This document shows positions 56,276 to 64,000 of a stretch of DNA of 64,000 bases, piece by piece. Below the pieces are notes generated by a model, which saw only the letters and a program-made list of their open reading frames with translations, ran no database searches and was not told the origin of the DNA. Position numbers and translations under genes: made by a program. How positions within the stretch are numbered: position 1 is the stretch's first letter; every line of letters begins with the position of its first letter. The stretch comes from Allomyces macrogynus ATCC 38327. Taxonomy: Eukaryota; Blastocladiomycota; Blastocladiomycetes; Blastocladiales; Blastocladiaceae. The DNA lies in NCBI GenBank assembly GCA_000151295.1, contig GG745338.1, positions 429,334-493,333 of the forward strand, written 5' to 3'.

Positions 56276-57058
56276 TACTGGTGCAGGGCCCAATGGGCTA
56301 CGCGACTGTGACCACTGCTGGACGGCAGTCCTGCGGCCGTATGGACGCTCGACGCGCTGCCAGGCGGAATTTCGGGGTTGGCTGACGGATCAGAATTCGT
56401 TTTGGCGATTTGGACGCGCCAGACCGAGCCAGACCAGTGACGGACCGTCCTTGGCGTGTTTGGCTGCAGAGAGCGACTCCTTGAACCCGAGGTGGTGAGT
56501 GGGGCCGGCGGGCGCGGCAACGGGGGCATGGCGGTCGGTCGTGGCCGGCTTGAGAGCGCTCTGGTTGCGGTGCGGCATGTTGCAGCGGGGTCCAGCGGGG
56601 TCCAGCGGGGTCCAGCGGGGTCAAGCGGGGTGTTGAGCTGGGTTGGGAGAGCGGCCGTAGTCCACGTCGATGCAAGTCGTCGACCATGAAGAGTGTGACG
56701 CGCACAGGCAGTTCCTCCCGGCGACGTGGCGACGGGTCTTGTCTGTGGTGTTCGCGTCGCAGGCAGAACCCATGTCGCGCAGTGCTTCTACGGGCGCAGA
56801 CGTGCTGGCCCAGGCCACCCGCCAGAAGTGTCACCGCCCGGATCACACGCAGCTGCCACGCGCACAAAACGTCGATTTGGCCAAGATGAGAGGCGGGTTC
56901 CTTGGCATGGTCGATGGCGATCTCCCGGCCGTGACCAGCGCGGCCTCTCGCTCGCGGTCGTCCAGCAAATTGATCTCTTCTGATTCTCTTCGACACTTGA
57001 TCTCTTCGACACTGCCCGCGTTCTGCTCGACTTGGACGCGTCGCCATCACTAGCCGCC
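56276..57058. other. Divergent spacer with a 10-bp tandem repeat
   Basis: About 780 bp between the coiled-coil gene (-) and ALG3 (+). At 56583-56632 the decamer CAGCGGGGTC is repeated five times with one change. Open frames here lack coding character. Confidence 0.5.
56583..56632. repeat. Decamer tandem repeat (CAGCGGGGTC)5
   Basis: Five head-to-tail copies of a 10-bp G-rich unit, the last with C-to-A change, about 430 bp upstream of the ALG3 start. Confidence 0.9.
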
Positions 57059-58969
57059 ATGAAGAGCCGCCGAAGCTCGTCCTGCTCCAGCGCGAGCTCC
57101 AGCGCAAGCAGCAGCGCCTTATTGCTGCCTGACGACGCGATAAGCAGCAAGAGCCGTCGCCCGTCATTTCAAACTGCCGACCCAAGTCGCAGCATCATGG
57201 ACGCGGCAAGAACTGCGCTCACACGCGTCGCCAAGGAAGCCGATCGCCACCCGTTCACGATCATGGCCACGCTGGTCGCGCTCGAGGTCATTTTCGACTA
57301 CGTCTTGATCGCACGCGTGCCCTGTAAGTGCAGCCACCCGACCCGACGCCCCGCAGCAAGTACGACCACTTGGTGCTCATGCGCGACCACCGCATGCTAG
57401 ACACGGAAATCGACTGGTCGACTTACATGCAGCAGGTCGACCTCGTGCTCGCAGGCGAGCGCGACTACTCGGCCATTTCCGGCGATACCGGCCCTCTCGT
57501 GTACGGCGGTCCTACTGCATGGCGACTTTCATGCTCGATTCTGTGCCGAGTCCTGACTGGAATGTCGACGGTAGATACCCAGCCGGTCACGTTTGGATCT
57601 ACCGTTCACTACACGCCGCGACCAACGGCGGCACCAACCGCATCGTCGCGCAGTTCTTGTTTACTGCACTGCACTGCTTGACCCTTGGTGTGGTCATGAT
57701 CCTGTACCGCGCCTGCCAGGTCCGTCGCACTAAAGCGGTGTTCTATCGCTCAACCATCGCCATCGCGCATAACCGCTCATCATCAGTTCGCGTCACTTTC
57801 GCCGCTAGATTCCCGTCGTCACATTCCCCTTGTTATGTCTCTCAAAACGTCTTCACTCGATCTACGTGCTGCGCCTGTTCAACGACCCGTTTGTCACACT
57901 CTTCACTATGGCCTCGCTGCTGGCGCTGACCAGGAATCGCGCCTGGATCGCGTCAACTTTATTCAGGTACATGAACTTGCTGCGCTTTTTCTCCACCGGT
58001 TTTTCCAGTGAGCTCGACCCAACTTACAGATCTGCTTGCGTAGCCTCGGCCTATCGGTCAAAATGAGCGCACTGCTCGTCGCGCCCGCGCTCCTCTACCA
58101 ACTCGCCATGCGCCACGGCCCGCTCGGTTTTTTCGCGCACGTGCTACTCATTGTCACGATCCAATTTGGCGCCGCGCTCCCGTTCCTCATGCACGCACCG
58201 CACGCGTACCTGTCGCGCGCGTTCGACATGTCGCGCGTGTTCATGCACAAGTGGACCGTCAACTGGCGGTTCGTGCCCGAGTCCGCGTTTGTCTCGCCCT
58301 CATTTGCGCTGGTGCTCGTCTCGATTTGGTTGGCGCTGATCGTGGGCATGCTCGTCTGGTGGAACGCGCGGCACCAGCGTGGGTTGCCATCGGCACTGGC
58401 ACGGTGGTTTGTGCGCGGAAAGCCCGGTGCGCCGCGGAACGTGTGGGACGGACCGCGAGCGACCGTGACGCTCGCGTTTGTCGTGCAGCTGGTCGGGATC
58501 ACGACGGCGCGCAGCTTGCATTACCAGTTTTACGCGTGGTACGCGATGTCATTACCCATGCTCGTGCAGGTTACGGATTGGACGTGGCCGACCAGGTGCG
58601 CTGGGTAATCGCGTTGCTGCGATGGGAGCTAGTGGACTGTCCGCTCATGCCCAAGTTTGGCTTCGATCTAGGCTTGCGATGCTCGTGGCCATCGAGTACT
58701 GCTGGAACGTGTTCCCGTCGACCAGCTTCTCGTCGGGCCTGCTGCTTGTAAGCCACTTGGCGTTGCTCGTTGGCGTAATGCGTGGGCACGTCTTTACTGC
58801 TGCGGCCGCACCGGTGCATGAGAGGAGACACTCGGTGCGGCGCAGGAGCATCCAGGCCGCCGTGTACAAGGCCACCACCACAGCGCGCGACCCCGCTGCG
58901 GCTGGACCGCAGAGGAGAATGAGTATTCAGAAGACGGTGAATGTTAGGCAAGGGAGCCTGGCTCAGTAA
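57059..58969 (+). CDS. ALG3: Dol-P-Man:Man5GlcNAc2-PP-dolichol alpha-1,3-mannosyltransferase (Alg3)
   Basis: ER-membrane enzyme that adds the first lumenal mannose of the N-glycan precursor. Six exons, 57059-57323, 57401-57500, 57575-57719, 57809-57966, 58044-58595 and 58672-58969, join in phase to 505 residues. Family signatures are [97 protein letters not shown] and [14 protein letters not shown]. The acidic Asp/Glu pair of the EIDW loop, the putative catalytic region, is intact. About ten hydrophobic helices are present. All five introns are 74-89 nt with GTAAGT, GTACGG, GTCCGT, GTACAT and GTGCGC donors. The Ser-rich N-terminal 45 residues are not conserved. A decayed copy of exon 6 lies 0.8 kb downstream. 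Confidence 0.94.
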
Positions 58970-60438
58970 AGATTGTATTTTATGCATGCCTGCTCGCTGC
59001 TGAAAGATGATCGCGATTTGTGAAGCGGGCTCTGGGGAGTGCAAAGTGCGACAACAGAGCTACGTCTCACAAAAACGGATGAGACCGCAAACCGACAGGC
59101 AACACAGACAACAGACGACCGGATCCGACCGCGACTCCTGCCACCCGGCACCCCCTGGACTCACTTCGCCGTGCCAGCCGCGGGTCGCATCGTGCTCGCG
59201 CGTACCCGTGTGCGATTCCAGTTCCAGCCGCGGCACACTGGATATCTCCTCAATGGACCTGTTCCATTCGACGCTGCAGTCGATCGTGCTGAAGGATGTC
59301 GCGTCGTTCTTGGACCTTGCACCGCTGTTTGCACTGCACGGTATTGTTGCAAATGTGACGGACAACGTGGAGGTGGCGAGAGCGCGGAGTATTTAATCTA
59401 AGGATGAGGATTGTGACAGGAGGTCAATTCACGTCGCTTTACTGTGGGTTTGAATTGCGTGCAGTTGGGACATCAACGATTCTGTCCTGACAGGTATTTC
59501 TTGGCGCAGCAGCCATTTTCCCCCGTTTACTGTCAACTCTAGTCAGTAATGCCTGGTGGACAGATCGATCAATGGTAACAAGTTGGAGACATCTGGGTGC
59601 TGGCAAGGAGAACCGAAATCGTGATGCGTGGCTACATCTTTTACCTGCAGCATTGTGCTGGCTCATGGGAGGAGACGGTCATCGTGGCATCGAAGCATCC
59701 AGGCTGCTGTGCGCAAGGCCACCAAACTCAGCTGCAGCTGGACCGCAGAGGTGATTAAGTATACCGACCGCCCAATGTTTGTTCATCATTCGTGTGAGCT
59801 AAGTCAAGCACTGTGCCACCATGGTAAAACCACATCCGCGCTCATTTCAAGCCACGCCAAGTTCGAAGGAAAGGCGTTGCGCCTAAAAGGGACATATCGC
59901 GTTCCTTGTTTTGGCAGAGACCCAACTCGCGTATCACTGTGGAGCACGCTTCAATTCTAAACCAAGGCCCATGGGACTCACGCGTCGATCGAGCAGGCTC
60001 AAGCCAGTAAACCTGCAAGATCAGCGAATCGTTGTCAATCATCTCTGTCCCGGGCAGGCGCAAGTGTCGCTAACTTGGCTGCCAGGCTAGGCGCACAGTT
60101 TGGCAATCAAAATGCTGCATAGATAAGTGTTTTGCGGATCGGCCGTGAGAGCATATCGAACAAAGTTGCTGCGACAATCTGTGCGTCTTCCACAAGCGAC
60201 CTCACATCCATGTTGACCAGAACCTGTTTGCAGATCCGTCTCGCAATTTGTTGGCGCCAGCTTTCTCGTGGTTTTGCATTTGAGGTCACAAACAGCTGCT
60301 TAGTGTAACATGGAAGACAGAGGGCGGGTGAAGGCTTATTTTTGTGGGCAAGGAAGCAATATCCAAACTGAACCAAATCGCCACCTCGACCCAAACCCAA
60401 TCATGTTAAGCAAAAGCACGCCGCAAAACAAATCACGA
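58970..60438. other. AT-richer convergent spacer
   Basis: About 1.5 kb between ALG3 (+) and the LRR gene (-), noticeably lower in GC than the coding DNA. It contains the ALG3 exon copy listed separately. No gene, LTR or tRNA seen elsewhere in it. Confidence 0.55.
59535..59780 (+). pseudogene. Decayed partial copy of the last ALG3 exon
   Basis: Blocks of ALG3 exon 6 recur in order. GTAAGCCACTTGG (58749) compares with GTAACAAGTTGG (59575). ATGCGTGGGCACGTCTTTAC (58780) compares with ATGCGTGGCTACATCTTTTA (59619). CATGAGAGGAGAC compares with CATGGGAGGAGAC. GCATCCAGGCCGCCGTGTAC (58849) compares with GCATCCAGGCTGCTGTGCGC (59694). GCTGGACCGCAGAGG occurs at 58901 and again at 59738. Indels break the frame, so it is not coding. 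It is on the same strand and about 0.84 kb downstream of the source, consistent with a local duplication followed by decay. Confidence 0.7.
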
Positions 60439-62520
60439 CTAACGCAGCCAGACATGACTCCGCACCAGCACCGAGTTGGTCGAATGGTCAATGATGCCCG
60501 GGAACACGCAGAACCCGACGGGGCTCTTGCCGTTCAAAACGGCCGCATGGTCCGTGAGCGTCAGCTCATCGTCGTCCAGCGGCTGCGACGAGCCCACGCC
60601 GTGCTTGTGCCGCGCCCAGTCGGCACTCATAATCTCGTGGTCGAACCGGGCCCCCGGTTGCGGGAGCACGAGCGCGGCCTGCGGCTTGCGCATCTTGATG
60701 CGAATCAGCGTCTCAATCGCGGACCGGAAGTGCCGGCGCACGTCGGCGTCGAGGTCCGGGTACCGCACGCGGAACGCGACCTGCGCGCCCTCCACCTTGG
60801 CGTCGAGGTACCGTTGGAATGGCGACTCGCCCGTCGACTCGAGCGGCATGCGCATCAGCGCCGCAAACAGTTCCGGGAACACGGGCGGCAGTCGCCCGCC
60901 CGTCTCGACCGATGGCGTGAGATGCAGCGCATTGATTAATTCCGAGGACATGAACCGGTCGAGGAAGTCGACAATTGCCACAGCGAGCAAGTGCGTGAAC
61001 GCGACCGTGTGCAACGACGAGGACGTGAACAACTTGCCGTCCATGGCGCTGCTCGACGTCGAGAACCGGCCGGATGTGACCACGTCCCACACGTGCTGCC
61101 CGATCTCGGGCCCATGCAGCTCGAGCCACCGGTCGGCAAACGTGTGCACTCCCAAAAACAGCTCGCGCCATTCCTCGACAATCGTCTGTGTCGCCGCCAG
61201 CTCCGACTCGCCACCCGCCACCTGGTCAACGACGTGCGCCGTTTCCGCAGCGTCGAGGGTCAGCGGATAGACGAGACAGCCCGACAGGTTCAGGTCCAGC
61301 TTGAACCGCTTAGCCGCCTTTTTCAGGCCGTGGTGCCCGCGTGCCGCCACGGGAGCCGACCCGTCGGCCATGGGCTGCAGCGGGACCTGCGCGCCCGGTG
61401 GCAGACCGAGCGACGAGTACCGCACGCGCCGCCGCCGAATCAGGAAAAATGCACCAAAACCGACTCCGAGCGCTGCCAGGAGGATGAGCGGGATGGTGAA
61501 CCACGTGCCGCTCGCCGACTTGCCGCCGCTCGAGGCAGAACCAGTCGAGTCCGTTGCGGCGCGTGAGGTGGGCGTGTCGTCGACCGACCCGGGGCACACT
61601 GCCAGCTTGTTGCCCATCGACCCGCGGAACACGCAGCTGCTGAAGCCCTTGGAGTTGAAATGGCACGTGAATTGCGATTCGGGCGGGAGAAGGCACTGGC
61701 TCAAACTAGGTTCGAGAGTATGGGCCAAGTTGTTAGAAAAATCACGGCGAGACGTCGAAGGGGATAGGGGTCGGCCACGAACCTGTCGGGCAGCTCGGGA
61801 ATGGCGCCGTGAATTGACGTTTTGCGGAGATCCCTAGAGTCGAAGTCGGTGAGGAGGGCGCGTCGAGTACGAAGCAAGCAAGGTGGTGTAAATATACAGG
61901 AAGCGCAAGCGCTTCATGTTCTTGATATCCTTGGGCATCTCGGCGTTCAGGTTGGAGTTGCCGGCGAGGACCCTGGATAACAAGCAAGTAACAGTGAGCA
62001 TGGTCGCAACTTCGAAGCGTTATGAATACTGGTTCTCGGCGAATTGAGCGAAATGTCGCGCTGGAAACATACAGGCTCTCCAACTTCGACAAAGAAGTGA
62101 GGCCGCCGTCAAGACTCCCTGTCAACGTCGTCGATTCGAGTTCCCTGCGGTGGAAAAGAATCTGTAAGCTGCCTGTTCTCGGCATGGAAGATGGGCACTT
62201 TTGCGCGGCCGCAAAAAAAGCAGCGACGTACAAAGTCCGCAGCTCCGTCAACTGCGACAGCGCCTGCATGTTGAGCGTCGGCAACAGCGTTCCGTTCGTG
62301 TTCGTGAGCCACCTGATGCAATTCCAAGAATATCGTCAGGAAACTGGCGGTCGCAGTATCTGCTTGCCCAGAGAAGCCCGTACAGCTCCGTAATGCGACC
62401 GTCGGTGCAGGTAACATAGTCCTTGGCCGCGCAGCAGTCGTTTTTCCACTCGCCGTTGAGCATCGACGGCGCAATCTGGAACAGGGCCGAGCAGTCGGCC
62501 GACGGAGCTGAATTGGACAT
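60439..62520 (-). CDS. LRR single-pass membrane protein with an unknown cytoplasmic domain
   Basis: Six exons from ATG 62520 (MSNSAPSADCSALFQIAPSM) to the stop at 60439. The N-terminal part resembles the Cys-capped start of plant-type LRR proteins (LNGEWKNDCCAAKDYVTCTD, then GRITEL). Leucine-rich repeats follow, each broken by a short intron at the same Leu codon: MQALSQLTELRTL, GLTSLSKLESL, KDIKNMKRLRFL and HGAIPELPDR. A second Cys-rich block (CLLPPESQFTC, NLAVCPGS-like GNKLAVCPGS) precedes a Ser-rich stalk and one membrane helix (TWFTIPLILLAALGVGFGAF, then FLI) with the stop-transfer RRRRVRY. The ~290-residue cytoplasmic part (LDLNLSGCLVYPLTLDAAET, FLGVHTFADRWLELHGPEIG, FPELFAALMRMPLESTGESP) is not a kinase and I do not recognise it. 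A signal peptide is not evident, so an upstream start is possible. Introns lie at about 62313-62383, 62145-62215, 62010-62072, 61910-61977 and 61725-61790. Confidence 0.72.
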
Positions 62521-63164
62521 GGTGTCGTCGTCGATGGGTGCAGGGACGGGCCGTTGATCAACGGTGTGGTCGGGGTTCGCCGTCAGGGCCGTTCAGCGCC
62601 AACTTCGGGTCGACTGTAGCGGGGTGCAGCGGGTCGGCAAGCAAAATAGCGTCGTGACGCTGCCGTTCAGCGCAAGGTCGATGGCCAAGGTGCAAGCAAA
62701 AGGGGAGAAAAGTCTGGGCCCACAGTGTGCTCCTCCTGGTTGGCTGCGCCGAGGCGGAAGGCGCGAGCCACGCTGCCTCATGGCAGCGGCAGAGCTTACC
62801 GCAGGTTGCAACGCTTTGCCAAGTCTCAACAGCTTGAGAACATGCTTGTGCATCGATGCACGTGGCCACCAAGTCATTCTCATTTCCACCCTCGACACAG
62901 TGGCATCAAATGGACAGAGGTTGTAAATCTCCATCGAGCGCGAAGCGGATCGGGGGATTGGATCCCTGCCAGACGGTAGGCAGCTCAGAATATACTGATG
63001 GAGCACTGCATTATTCTTCCCTTTCCAACAAATCTCCAACATCAAATAGGTTCGCATACGATCCACCCAGCCGTATACCGAGCGAAATTATCGTGTCTAC
63101 CGCTGAGCACTTTCTCCACCACAAAGCTCCGAGCCAATGCAACAATGGGCGCCCATACGTCCCA
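62521..63164. other. Spacer between the LRR gene and the DGAT2 gene
   Basis: About 640 bp holding the LRR gene's upstream region and the DGAT2 3' UTR. AT-richer between 62870 and 63120. Nothing recognisable. Confidence 0.5.
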
Positions 63165-64000
63165 TTACTCGACAAGTTCGAGCTCTTTGATGCGGTGCGG
63201 CGCGAGCTCGTCCTTGTACTTGTTCCACACCTCGTAGATGCGGTCAATATACGCCCGGTGCACCTTGTCTGTAATCTCAACCAACTCATTGCGCGTCAGG
63301 TTCTGCGGGTCGATCGGGTGCCCAACCACTTCCTCCGGGTCGACAGCCTTGCCCATGACCGTCATGATCCGGTGCTGGTACGGGAGCGTGCCGAGCGGGA
63401 AAACGCGGCGGCCACGATATGTCGACATTGCCCACCCCAAAGTGCGCTTGCTCCACTGCTGCATTCGCCACCCAAGCGAGCCATCAGGCATGACGCTCAA
63501 ATCAAACACGTCGTTCTCGCCAAACGTCAGGGCCTGTAAGCGGTGGCATGAGGTCAATACAAGAATATTCATAATGAGCGCGGGTTAACCATGCTGTACT
63601 TGCCGGCACCAACAGCGCCCCGTTCAGGATCGCGACCTTGATGAACCCGAGCCGCTTCTTGAGTACCAAGTCCAGCGTGCGCGGTGCCGCGTGCAAGCTC
63701 TCTTGCGCACCGCCAATCACAATCGCGACACTATGCCCGGGCCCTTGCCGAATAATGGACTCGATCGACTTGCGCGACACGGACGCCATGCCCAGGGCCA
63801 TGAGAAGGTCTCGAAGGATCGGGAGTTTGAAGTTGGCCCTGGACGGACTGGCGGCGTTAGTGCCCACTCGCGCGATGGTGTTCAATGATGAGCGAGTGGG
63901 GAGAGAAACGCACGATAGCGTCAGCATGCTCAATTTGATGCCGGGAAACAGGTCGCTGAACCCAGTCGCCTCGGTGCCAAAATTGATCCATGCGCCAAAC
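63165..64000 (-). CDS. DGA1: Diacylglycerol O-acyltransferase, DGAT2/Dga1 family (3' part)
   Basis: ER/lipid-droplet enzyme making triacylglycerol from diacylglycerol and acyl-CoA. The gene enters the window at 64000 and ends at 63165; the 5' exons are outside. Exons are 64000-63914, 63838-63604 and 63533-63165. Visible motifs are WINFGTEATGFSDLFPGIKL, ANFKLPILRDLLMALGMASV, the glycine block HSVAIVIGGAQESLHA, RLGFIKVAILNGALLVP|ALTFGEND, and near the end PYQHRIMTVMGKAVDPEEV with GHPIDPQNLT. These are standard DGAT2 sequences; the HPHG active-site motif must lie upstream of the window. The intron 63839-63913 has GTGCGT...CAG ends. The intron 63534-63603 has GCAAGT...CAG, a GC-AG intron, needed to keep frame between LVP and ALTFGEND. 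Confidence 0.93.

Overview
The window is GC-rich nuclear DNA of a fungus. Nearly every gene is broken by short GT-AG introns (mostly 60-105 nt, very often starting GTACGT, GTGCGT or GTTCGT), and the gene set is fungal: GWT1, ALG3, a Pho80-type cyclin, a Fep1/SREA-type iron GATA factor, a fungal-type MUN-domain protein and a Ty3/gypsy chromovirus. The high GC, dense short introns, and a long coiled-coil protein ending in a C1q-like domain would fit a zoosporic, early-diverging lineage such as Blastocladiomycota. That placement is an inference; there is no rRNA here to test it. A run of exactly 100 N (9034-9133) marks a scaffold gap inside the cyclin gene.

Layout. 1-13.4 kb: 3' end of an unrecognised coiled-coil gene (+), SDO1 (-), the spliceosomal DEAH helicase PRP2/DHX16 (-), a four-helix membrane protein (-), a Pho80/Pcl cyclin with the gap (-), and methylmalonate-semialdehyde dehydrogenase (+). 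13.4-25.9 kb: a lower-GC spacer, a 1103-residue coiled-coil/C1q-like protein (+), ribosomal protein uS15/RPS13 (-) with a U18-like C/D snoRNA in its first intron, a Mid1-like secreted protein (+), a TALE homeobox gene (+), the WD40 Ski-complex subunit SKI8/WDR61 (-), and an unknown helical protein (+). 25.9-41.4 kb: a small Lys-tailed protein (+), GWT1 (+), a second four-helix membrane protein (-), a 12-exon MUN-domain protein (+), a Set2/Ash1-like SET methyltransferase (-), and a two-finger GATA factor (+).

41.8-48.9 kb: a mitochondrial-type two-HMG-box gene (-) whose 5' end runs straight into a 6.0 kb Ty3/gypsy chromovirus (-). The element has identical-looking 171-bp LTRs and one uninterrupted gag-pol frame. 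49.3-64 kb: a full-length ABCB/MDR transporter (-), a small coiled-coil protein (-), ALG3 (+) with a decayed copy of its last exon downstream, an LRR single-pass membrane protein with an unrecognised cytoplasmic domain (-), and the 3' part of a DGAT2-type acyltransferase (-) that runs off the window.

The genes are independent eukaryotic transcription units, not an operon or island. GWT1 and ALG3 both serve the ER glycosylation/GPI pathway, but their proximity need not mean anything. Several pairs are divergent and share spacers of 0.4-1.3 kb. I see no clear candidate for a wholly new multi-gene system. The most informative observations are the intronic snoRNA, the apparently young chromovirus abutting the HMG-box gene, the coiled-coil/C1q-like protein, and the LRR membrane protein.
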